Shown: positions 5,921 through 11,995 of the stretch, piece by piece | Layout of the letters: every line of letters begins with the position of its first letter | Position numbering within the stretch: position 1 is the stretch's first letter | From: Pseudomonadota bacterium | Lineage (GTDB): Bacteria > Pseudomonadota > Alphaproteobacteria > Azospirillales > Azospirillaceae | NCBI GenBank assembly: GCA_023416455.1 | Contig: JAEZHQ010000319.1 | Location: forward strand, 1 to 12,931 | Direction of reading: 5' to 3' | DNA length: 12,931 nucleotides | Translations under genes and position numbers: made by a program | The notes under the pieces: model-generated | What the model was told of the DNA's origin: nothing | What the model saw: the letters and a program-made list of their open reading frames with translations, nothing else | Databases searched by the model: none

Positions 5921-6370
5921 TTATGGATTGCTTTGGTCTTTGATGCTGTCGCGGAGGGTGACGAGGGCGGCGCGCAGATCCTCAATTGGTAGGTTGGAAG
6001 CGTCCATGATGGCGGCGATCTCGTTGGGCACGGCCTTGGCCTTGGCCTTCAGGGCTCTGCCCTCGTCGGTGAGGCTGATGCGCACCACCCGTTCATCCTG
6101 CGTGTCCCGTGTCCGCTTCACCAGGCCTGCCGCTTCGAGCCGCTTCAGCAGCGGGGTGAGCGTGCCGGTTTCCAGCAGGAGCTGCTCGCCGATCTCGCCC
6201 ACGGTTTGGCCGTCCTTCTTCCACAAAGTGACCATGGCCAGGTACTGCGGATAGGTCAGGCCGAGCCGGTCCAGGATCGGCTTGTAGGCGCGCCCGATGG
6301 CGCTGTTGGCGGAGTAGACCGCAAAGCAGAGGAAGTTGGAGAGGTCGAGGTCGATCGGGGCTTTGGTCAT
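5921..6370 (-). CDS. ohrR: OhrR-type organic-peroxide-sensing MarR repressor
   Basis: This 149-residue winged-helix regulator has NFLCFAVYS with Cys15, AYKP with Tyr29 and LTYPQYLAM with Tyr40. These are the same residues and numbers as the reactive cysteine and the two tyrosines that hold it in Bacillus subtilis OhrR. The recognition part is TVGEIGEQLLLETGTLTPLL (57-76), and the wing is DERVVRISL. Only one cysteine is present, so it would be a one-Cys sensor: peroxide oxidises Cys15 and, in that class, a small thiol is added and DNA is released. The ATG at 6370 reproduces the family numbering; earlier in-frame ATGs at 6385 and 6517 add unrelated residues, and none has a good Shine-Dalgarno. 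It is transcribed away from the hydrolase gene, whose expression it probably controls together with its own. Confidence 0.9.
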   Translation of the reverse strand: MTKAPIDLDLSNFLCFAVYSANSAIGRAYKPILDRLGLTYPQYLAMVTLWKKDGQTVGEIGEQLLLETGTLTPLLKRLEAAGLVKRTRDTQDERVVRISLTDEGRALKAKAKAVPNEIAAIMDASNLPIEDLRAALVTLRDSIKDQSNP

Positions 6371-6398
6371 GAAGGGGGCTCGCATCGAAACAGGGCAA

Positions 6399-6417
6399 AC
6401 TATATCGCAAGCCATAT
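6399..6417 (-). promoter_or_regulatory. ohrR -10 box with overlapping near-palindrome
   Basis: The minus strand carries TATAGT (6404-6399), a good -10. TTGCGA 15 bases or CTTGCG 16 bases upstream could serve as a -35. It overlaps the near-palindrome ATATCGCAAGCCATAT (6402-6417; six of eight base pairs match), a candidate OhrR operator. The sequence ATCGCAAGCC occurs twice (6404-6413 and 6419-6428), and its core recurs inverted as GGCTTGCG at 6445-6452. Confidence 0.45.
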
Positions 6418-6460
6418 GATCGCAAGCCGCATAAAGGCATGGCTGGCTTGCGCCCATTTG

Positions 6461-6478
6461 TATTGCGCACGATATAAT
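6461..6478 (+). promoter_or_regulatory. Hydrolase -10 box with overlapping near-palindrome
   Basis: A perfect TATAAT (6473-6478) faces the hydrolase, with only a weak -35 (TTGCGC at 6448, 19-base spacing). The adjoining TATTGCGCACGATATA (6461-6476) is an imperfect palindrome of the same build as the site at 6402-6417. A repressor bound here would cover the -10. Binding by the adjacent OhrR protein is inferred. Confidence 0.45.
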
Positions 6479-6577
6479 CGTCAGCGATAAATACGGCGCT
6501 GACGCGGTGATCCCCACCCAGCGTCACCGCCTTTCACCCTCGCAGCCGACGCTGCATCTGCCGAAGGAGAAATGACC

Positions 6578-7414
6578 ATGGCAACGATCACCACCAAGGA
6601 CGGCGTCGACATCTTCTACAAGGACTGGGGCCCGAAGGACGCGCAGCCGATCATGTTCCACCATGGCTGGCCGCTCTCTTCCGACGACTGGGACGCGCAG
6701 ATGCTGTTCTTTGTATCGAAGGGATTCCGTGTCATCGCTCACGACCGCCGGGGCCATGGCCGCTCTCAACAGGTTGGGGAGGGTCACGACATGGACCACT
6801 ACGCCGCCGACGCCTTTGCCGTCGTCGAAGCGCTCGACCTGAAGAACGCAGTTCATATCGGCCACTCCACCGGCGGCGGCGAAGTCGCCCGCTATGTGGC
6901 AAGGCACGGCCAGCCGGCTGGCCGTGTCGCCAAGGCGGTTCTCGTTTCGGCCGTTCCGCCACTGATGCTGAAGACGGACGCCAATCCCGAGGGTTTGCCG
7001 ATCGACGTCTTCGATGGTTTCCGCGCCGCTCTCGCGGCCAATCGTGCGCAGTTCTTCCGTGATGTTCCGGCCGGCCCTTTCTACGGCTTCAATCGTGAGG
7101 GCGCCAACGTTCAGGACGGTGTGATCCAGAATTGGTGGCGGCAGGGCATGATGGGCGGCGCCAAGGCGCACTACGACGGCATCAAGGCCTTCTCCGAAAC
7201 CGATCAGACCGGGGATCTGAAAGCAATCAGCGTTCCGACCCTCGTCCTGCACGGGGATGATGACCAGATCGTTCCGATTGCCAACTCGGCGCTGAAGTCG
7301 GCCAAGCTGCTGAAGAACGGCACGCTGAAGACCTATTCTGGCTTCTCGCACGGCATGCTGACCGTGAACGCTGACGTGCTCAACGCCGATCTGCTCGCGT
7401 TCATCAAAGGCTGA
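6578..7414 (+). CDS. Non-heme chloroperoxidase / arylesterase-type alpha/beta hydrolase
   Basis: The protein is 278 residues from ATG 6578. This start is preferred because AAGGAG lies eight bases upstream; ATG 6572 is only two bases from that site and would add two residues. Motifs are HHGWPLS (oxyanion-hole loop), AHDRRGHGRS, the nucleophile elbow GHSTGGGE with Ser97, HGDDDQIVP with Asp229, and the late FSHG with His258. This is the complete triad of the cofactor-free chloroperoxidase group. Members hydrolyse esters or lactones and catalyse perhydrolysis, using hydrogen peroxide and a carboxylic acid to form a peracid; the peracid accounts for the in vitro halogenation. The natural substrate is unknown. 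No signal peptide is seen, so it is cytoplasmic. Placement opposite an OhrR-type sensor suggests a role in peroxide/peracid chemistry or detoxification. Length and motifs are typical and the gene looks intact. Confidence 0.92.
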   Translation: MATITTKDGVDIFYKDWGPKDAQPIMFHHGWPLSSDDWDAQMLFFVSKGFRVIAHDRRGHGRSQQVGEGHDMDHYAADAFAVVEALDLKNAVHIGHSTGGGEVARYVARHGQPAGRVAKAVLVSAVPPLMLKTDANPEGLPIDVFDGFRAALAANRAQFFRDVPAGPFYGFNREGANVQDGVIQNWWRQGMMGGAKAHYDGIKAFSETDQTGDLKAISVPTLVLHGDDDQIVPIANSALKSAKLLKNGTLKTYSGFSHGMLTVNADVLNADLLAFIKG

Positions 7415-7417
7415 ACG

Positions 7418-7470
7418 CTGGAGTTTCGTGCGTTTAATCTGAAACGCACGAAACTCCAGGCCTTTGTTTT
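7418..7470 (+). terminator. Intrinsic terminator after the hydrolase gene
   Basis: Perfect 18-base arms (7418-7435, CTGGAGTTTCGTGCGTTT, and 7442-7459) enclose the loop AATCTG and are followed by GCCTTTGTTTTGCG. The hairpin begins three bases after the TGA of the hydrolase. The T-rich tail is also the first part of interspersed repeat copy B. Confidence 0.75.
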
Positions 7471-7521
7471 GCGAGCGGATTCACGCTTCATATCGATTCC
7501 GATTTTACGCGATCCGCTCTA
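7461..7521 (+). repeat. Interspersed repeat, copy B
   Basis: It starts CCTTTGTTTTGCGAGCGG and ends ACGCGATCCGCTCT. It matches the reverse complement of 4184-4247. This copy directly follows the long hairpin at 7418-7459; the copy at 4184-4247 lacks such a hairpin, so the repeat and the stem are separable. Confidence 0.6.
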
Positions 7522-7896
7522 TGGAGCGAGCGGCTCAGGGCGGCTCGCTTCCTCCCGGTCGAGGTCGCCGCGATCACGGCGGCCGCGGAGGAGCCGGACG
7601 TCGGCACGACGGCGGTAGCCGACGAGCGCATTTACCGGAGCCGCAGACCGGAGCCGCAGAGGGGGAGCGGGCCGCCGGAGTCGCCCGGCTGCGGCGCCGC
7701 TGCGGGAGCGCCGCCACGGCAGACGCTTGCGGACGCGCCCCGCCGTGGGCCAAAAGCGGGAATGTTGCGGGGGCGGGCGTCCGAAAAAGGGAAGGGCGGG
7801 GCGGCGAAGGCGGCCGGATGGTGGCGGTTCACCGCGGGCGATGCCCGGATCGGCCCGGCCCACCCCACAATATTGAGCATGGCCGGCGGCGGCGTA
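7522..7896. other. Non-coding stretch, no recognisable gene
   Basis: Open frames here are short, Arg/Pro/Ala-rich on both strands and look like chance frames in GC-rich DNA. Small structures seen are an inverted repeat AGCGAGC/GCTCGCT around 7526-7550 and an exact tandem duplication of the 13-mer CCGGAGCCGCAGA (7635-7647, 7648-7660). No tRNA or promoter was recognised. Confidence 0.5.
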
Positions 7897-7925
7897 TTGA
7901 CAGGGTCTTTCCCGCGCCGCACAGT
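7897..7925 (+). promoter_or_regulatory. Candidate promoter of a short transcription unit
   Basis: A perfect TTGACA (7897-7902) is followed by 17 bases and CACAGT (7920-7925), which shares three positions with TATAAT including A2 and T6. Transcription would begin near 7932 and meet the strong terminator at 8099-8130, giving an RNA of about 200 nt. Confidence 0.35.
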
Positions 7926-7945
7926 GAAGGTGGCACGACCGCTTC

Positions 7946-8083
7946 ATGACCCCCCAGGGACCTGAACGCGGCCGGGACCGGTGCGCAATCGCCTATGGGC
8001 TCCGCCCGCTGGTGGCGGATCGGTCAGGTTGGCGGCCCGCTTCGGACCGCCAGTTTGCCTTTGGGCGTTCTTTTTTGAGCTAA
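7946..8083 (+). CDS. Possible 45-residue small protein
   Basis: ATG 7946 to TAA 8081-8083 sits wholly inside the predicted short transcript, and the stop falls 15 bases before the terminator stem. A GAAGG about 15 bases upstream of the ATG is too far to be a strong ribosome site. The product is Arg/Gly-rich with an aromatic C-terminal half (SGWRPASDRQFAFGRSFLS) and no family is recognised. It has no signal peptide or membrane segment. The frame may be fortuitous and the transcript a non-coding RNA: the segment also folds (TGGCGG/CCGCCA with an inner CCG/CGG at 8030-8052). Confidence 0.25.
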   Translation: MTPQGPERGRDRCAIAYGLRPLVADRSGWRPASDRQFAFGRSFLS

Positions 8084-8098
8084 CCTCGAGTGCATCTC

Positions 8099-8130
8099 GC
8101 ACCCCGGTCACCGCCGGGGTGCCTTTTTTT
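8099..8130 (+). terminator. Strong intrinsic terminator
   Basis: GCACCCCGG (8099-8107) and CCGGGGTGC (8114-8122) form a perfect nine-base GC-rich stem with a six-base loop, followed by seven T residues (8124-8130). It points along the plus strand and has no annotated gene immediately in front of it, implying a short transcript or small ORF upstream. It also argues that the kinase gene downstream is transcribed from its own promoter. Confidence 0.85.
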
Positions 8131-8222
8131 GCTTCTGAGCCTGTTTTCGCGTCCGGAAGAACCGCCGCGAGGGGCGACCGGCCCCGATGCCCCTTGATGC
8201 CTCAGCGGGGTGGTGCGAGTCA

Positions 8223-8242
8223 CCCCCGACCATGGTCGGGGG
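8223..8242. promoter_or_regulatory. Perfect 20-bp palindrome, possible operator
   Basis: CCCCCGACCATGGTCGGGGG is its own reverse complement. It lies 12 bases before the -35 of the candidate kinase promoter and 144 bases before the kinase start. It lacks a T tract and is not a terminator. A dimeric regulator could bind here; which one is unknown. Confidence 0.4.
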
Positions 8243-8253
8243 GCGGAAGACGG

Positions 8254-8282
8254 TTCGCTTGTCACGCCATTTGCACGATAAT
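8254..8282 (+). promoter_or_regulatory. Candidate promoter of the hybrid kinase gene
   Basis: TTCGCT (8254-8259), a 17-base spacer and GATAAT (8277-8282) give a good -10 and a weak -35, predicting a start near 8289 and a leader of about 97 nt. Confidence 0.35.
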
Positions 8283-8385
8283 GACCGGCCGGCCCGCGCC
8301 GAGACCCCGCCGTTCGGATGCTCGGCCGCCGCTTTCCCTGTGCTATCGTCGGCGCCCGGATCAACCATGGAGAGCGGCGGGGGGC

Positions 8386-11300
8386 ATGGAGAGTTGGTTC
8401 ATCCTGGTCGTGTCGCTGGCCTATCTGGCCTCGCTGTTCGCCATCGCCTGGTACGGCGACCGGACCGCCGAGCTGCCCGGCGGGCGGCGGGCGCCGATGC
8501 TGTACGCGCTCAGCCTCGGGGTCTACTGCACCTCCTGGACCTTCTACGGCGCGGTCGGCCGGGCGGCGACCGGCGGCTTCTATTTCCTGCCCATCTACAT
8601 CGGGCCGATCCTGATGATCGGCCTCGGCTGGCCGGTGCTGGCCCGGATCGTGCGCATCGCCAAGTCGGAGAATGTGGTCTCCATCTCCGACTTCCTGTCC
8701 GCCCGCTACGGCAAGAGCCAGGGGCTGGCGGCGCTGGTCACGGTCACCGCGGTGATCGGGCTGCTGCCCTACATCACCTTGCAGCTCAAGGCCATCACCA
8801 TCAGCTTCGAGGCGCTGGCGGGCGACGCGCTGGGGATGGGGGTCAGCGAGCTTCCGGGCGGGACGACGCTTCTGACCGCCATCCTGATGGCCGCCTTCGC
8901 CATCCTGTTCGGCGTGCGCGGAATCAGCGCCAACGAGCATCACCGCGGCCTGATGATGGCCATCGCGGCGGAGTCCGTCGTCAAGCTCACCGCCGCCATC
9001 GCGGTCAGCGCCGCCATCGCCTTCGCCATCTTCGGCAACCCGGCCCGCTTCCTGGAGGCGGTGGCGGCGCATCCCGAGTTCCAGGAATCCATGAGCCTGG
9101 GCTCGATCGGGCCGGACTGGTGGGTGGCCTGCCTGCTCTCCGCGCTCGCCATCCTCTGCCTGCCGCGCCAGTTCCACGTGGCGGTGGTCGAGAACACCCA
9201 CGCCGGCGACATCCGGACCGCCGCGCGGCTGTTCCCGGCCTACCTGATCGCCATCAACCTCTTCGTCCTGCCGGTGGCGCTGGCCGGGCTGATGCTGTTC
9301 CCGGACGGCAGCGTCAACGCCGACACCTTCATGGTGTCGATCCCCCTGCATGAGGGCTGGCCCTGGCTGGCCCTGATCGCCTTCATCGGCGGCCTGTCGG
9401 CGGCGACCAGCATGATCCTGGTCGAGATGGTGGCGCTCAGCACCATGATCTGCAACGACATCGCGGTGCCGCTGCTGATGGCGCTGCGCCCCGACGACCG
9501 GCGGCTGCGGGAGAATCCGGCACCGGTCCTGCTGGCGGTGCGGCGTTCCGCGGTGATCGTCATCCTGGTTCTGGCCTACGGCTGCTACCGCCTGATCGGC
9601 TCGGCCTTCCCGCTGGCCACCATCGGGCTGATGTCCTTCACGGCGGTGGCGCAATTCGCCCCGGCCCTGCTCGGCGGACTGGTGTGGACGCGGGCGACGC
9701 GGGCCGGCGCCTTCGGGGGAATCTGCGCGGGCTTCCTCGGCTGGGCCTACACCATGCTGCTGCCCTCCTTCGCCGATGCCGGCTGGCTGGCGCCCGAGGC
9801 GCTGCGCGCCGGCCCCTTCGGCCTGGCCGGGCTCAGCCCGGTGGCGCTGGCCGGCATCGCCGGCATCGACCCGCTGAGCAACGCCGCGCTGTGGAGCCTC
9901 GGCCCCAACCTGCTGGTCTTCGTCGTGCTGTCGCTGCTGACCAGCCCGTCGGCGCTGGAGGTCCAGCAGGCCGCGCGCTTCGTCCTGCTGCGCCGCGGGG
10001 CCGGCGCCGAGGCGCACGGGCCGAAGGCGGCGACGCTCGCCGACCTGCACGACCTGGCCGTCCGCTACGTCGGCAAGGCCAAGGCCGACGCCGTCTTCCT
10101 GCGCCTGGCCGGGGTCGGGCCCGGCCCCGCCGGGGGCTTCGAGGCCGCCCTGCTCCGGCGCAGCGACGGCGACGCCATCCAGGCGACCGAGCGGCTGCTG
10201 GCCGGGGCGGTGGGGGCGGCCTCCGCGCGGGTGGTGGTGGCCGGGCTGCTGTCCGACCGCCACCTGTCGCGCACCGACGTGCGCTCCATCATCGACGACG
10301 CCTCCCGGGCCATCCTCAAGCAGCACGAGCTGCTGCGCGCCACCATGGAGAATGTGGGGCAGGGCATCTGCGCCTTCGACGAGGAGTTCCGGGTGGCGAC
10401 CTGGAACCGGCGTTTCGAGGTGCTGCTCGACCTGCCGGACGGCTTCGTCCAGGTGGGGACGACGCTGGAGGAGATCGTCCGCTTCAACGTGCGGCGCGGC
10501 GAGTACGGCCGCAACGGCGAGATCGAGACCCTGCTGGCGCGCCGCTCCGACCCGCGCCGCCAGGGCCGGCCGGACGTCTATTCGCGCCGGCGGCCCGACG
10601 GCACCGTCCTGGAGATCGCCACCAACCCCCTGCCGGGCGGCGGATTCGTCGCCGTCTACACCGACGTCACCGAGCGGCACCGCGCGGCGGCGGCCCTGCT
10701 GGAGGCCAACGAGGGGCTGGAGCGCAAGATCGCCGAGCGCACCATGGCGCTCTCCCAGGCCAAGGCCGAGGCCGAGCGCGCCAACCGCGGCAAGACCCGC
10801 TTCCTGGCGGCGGCCAGCCACGACCTGCTCCAACCGCTGCACGCGGCGCGCCTGTTCGTATCGGCCCTGGCCGAGCGCAACGCCGACCCCGCCATCGACC
10901 AGATCGACGCCTCGCTGCGCTCGGTCGAGCACATACTGGGCGATCTGCTCGACGTCACCAAGATCGACAGCGGGGTGGTGCGCCCCAGCCCGGTGGCGCT
11001 GCGCATCGACGAGGTGCTGAAGCCGCTGGGCGAGGAATTCACCGTGCTCGCCCGGCAGCACGGGCTGGAGCTGCGGCTGGTGGCCAGCCGGGCGACGGTG
11101 CGCAGCGATCCGGCGCTGCTCCGCCGCATCCTCCAGAACTTTCTGGCCAACGCCGTGCGCTACACCATGACCGGCCGCATCCTGCTGGGCTGCCGGCGGC
11201 GCGGCGGGCAACTCGCGATCGAGGTGTGGGACACCGGCCCCGGCATTCCCGAGCACAAGATGAAGGAGATCTTCATCGAGTTCCGCCAGCTCGACCAGGG

Positions 11301-11874
11301 CGCCGACGAGCGCGGCAAGGGGCTCGGCCTCGGCCTGGCCATCGTCGAGCGGCTGGCCGGCATCCTCGACCACCCGGTCGAGGTGCGCTCGCGGGTCGGG
11401 CGGGGAAGCTGCTTCTCGGTGCGGGTGCCGCTGAGCGCGGAGCCGGTGGCGACGCGCGAGGCGCCGGCCTGGCCGCGCGCCCGCGACTTCCAGGGCGTGC
11501 TGGTGCTCTGCCTGGAGAACGAGCCGGCCACCGCCCGGGCCACCGAGGACCTGCTGTCGAACTGGTCGTGCCGGGTGGTCGCCGCGGCCACGCCGGACCA
11601 GGCCCTGCGCTCCCTGGACGGCCGGGTGCCCGACCTCATCCTGACCGACTACCACCTCGACCGCGACCTCACCGGCCTGGAGGCGCTGGCGACGCTGCGG
11701 GCGCATCTCGGCGGGTCGGTGCCGTGCGCCCTCATCACCGCCGACCGCAGCCCGGGGCTGCGCAGCGCGGCCGAGAGCGCGGGCTGCCGGCTGCTCTACA
11801 AGCCGGTCCGGCCGGGCGCCCTGCGCGCCCTGGTCGGGCAGCTCCTGGCCGAGGGCCGGCGGATGACCGGCTGA
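8386..11874 (+). CDS. SSS-transporter/STAC/PAS hybrid sensor histidine kinase (CbrA-like)
   Basis: This 1162-residue membrane protein starts at ATG 8386 (MESWFILVVSLAYLASLF), which begins directly with the first membrane helix. The frame is open 135 codons further upstream, but that part crosses a terminator and a palindrome. Residues 1 to about 530 form a sodium:solute symporter-like domain with about 13 hydrophobic helices. About 545-640 is a STAC linker (TLADLHDLAVRYVGKAKADA). A PAS domain starts at about 654 (ENVGQGICAFDEEF), followed by a short coiled coil (about 770-800). The kinase has an H-box ASHDLLQPLHA with His812, N-box with Asn918/Asn922, DTGPGIP from Asp949 and GKGLGLGLA near 977-985. 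A C-terminal receiver (about 1037-1155) has phospho-acceptor Asp1088 (LTDYHLD) and Lys1139 (YKPV); its acidic pocket is the less usual Glu-Asn-Glu (1044-1046). It likely couples uptake or sensing of a small solute to phosphorelay, as Pseudomonas CbrA does for histidine and carbon/nitrogen use. No response regulator is adjacent. Confidence 0.93.
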   Translation: MESWFILVVSLAYLASLFAIAWYGDRTAELPGGRRAPMLYALSLGVYCTSWTFYGAVGRAATGGFYFLPIYIGPILMIGLGWPVLARIVRIAKSENVVSISDFLSARYGKSQGLAALVTVTAVIGLLPYITLQLKAITISFEALAGDALGMGVSELPGGTTLLTAILMAAFAILFGVRGISANEHHRGLMMAIAAESVVKLTAAIAVSAAIAFAIFGNPARFLEAVAAHPEFQESMSLGSIGPDWWVACLLSALAILCLPRQFHVAVVENTHAGDIRTAARLFPAYLIAINLFVLPVALAGLMLFPDGSVNADTFMVSIPLHEGWPWLALIAFIGGLSAATSMILVEMVALSTMICNDIAVPLLMALRPDDRRLRENPAPVLLAVRRSAVIVILVLAYGCYRLIGSAFPLATIGLMSFTAVAQFAPALLGGLVWTRATRAGAFGGICAGFLGWAYTMLLPSFADAGWLAPEALRAGPFGLAGLSPVALAGIAGIDPLSNAALWSLGPNLLVFVVLSLLTSPSALEVQQAARFVLLRRGAGAEAHGPKAATLADLHDLAVRYVGKAKADAVFLRLAGVGPGPAGGFEAALLRRSDGDAIQATERLLAGAVGAASARVVVAGLLSDRHLSRTDVRSIIDDASRAILKQHELLRATMENVGQGICAFDEEFRVATWNRRFEVLLDLPDGFVQVGTTLEEIVRFNVRRGEYGRNGEIETLLARRSDPRRQGRPDVYSRRRPDGTVLEIATNPLPGGGFVAVYTDVTERHRAAAALLEANEGLERKIAERTMALSQAKAEAERANRGKTRFLAAASHDLLQPLHAARLFVSALAERNADPAIDQIDASLRSVEHILGDLLDVTKIDSGVVRPSPVALRIDEVLKPLGEEFTVLARQHGLELRLVASRATVRSDPALLRRILQNFLANAVRYTMTGRILLGCRRRGGQLAIEVWDTGPGIPEHKMKEIFIEFRQLDQGADERGKGLGLGLAIVERLAGILDHPVEVRSRVGRGSCFSVRVPLSAEPVATREAPAWPRARDFQGVLVLCLENEPATARATEDLLSNWSCRVVAAATPDQALRSLDGRVPDLILTDYHLDRDLTGLEALATLRAHLGGSVPCALITADRSPGLRSAAESAGCRLLYKPVRPGALRALVGQLLAEGRRMTG

Positions 11875-11995
11875 CGCGGCCGGGGCCGCGGCCGAACAAA
11901 CGCACGGACGCGACATTGGTGCAAAAAGGCAGGGGTAGTGGCGGTCGGCAGGGCGAGCGGGTATAGAGGCGCCCCCCACGGAAGCTGAGAGCCGG

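Noticed and set aside
6524..7351. 275-codon minus-strand frame opposite the chloroperoxidase-type hydrolase
   Set aside because: It has no recognisable domain. The plus strand has the full catalytic triad and a ribosome site.
7981..8385. Upstream extension of the kinase frame by 135 codons
   Set aside because: It crosses a strong intrinsic terminator and a perfect palindrome, and its residues are not protein-like. The ATG at 8386 begins exactly at the first membrane helix.
11875..11890. GC-rich stem CGCGGCC/GGCCGCG directly after the kinase stop as a terminator
   Set aside because: The loop would be only two bases and no T tract follows (GAACAAACG); it is too weak to call.
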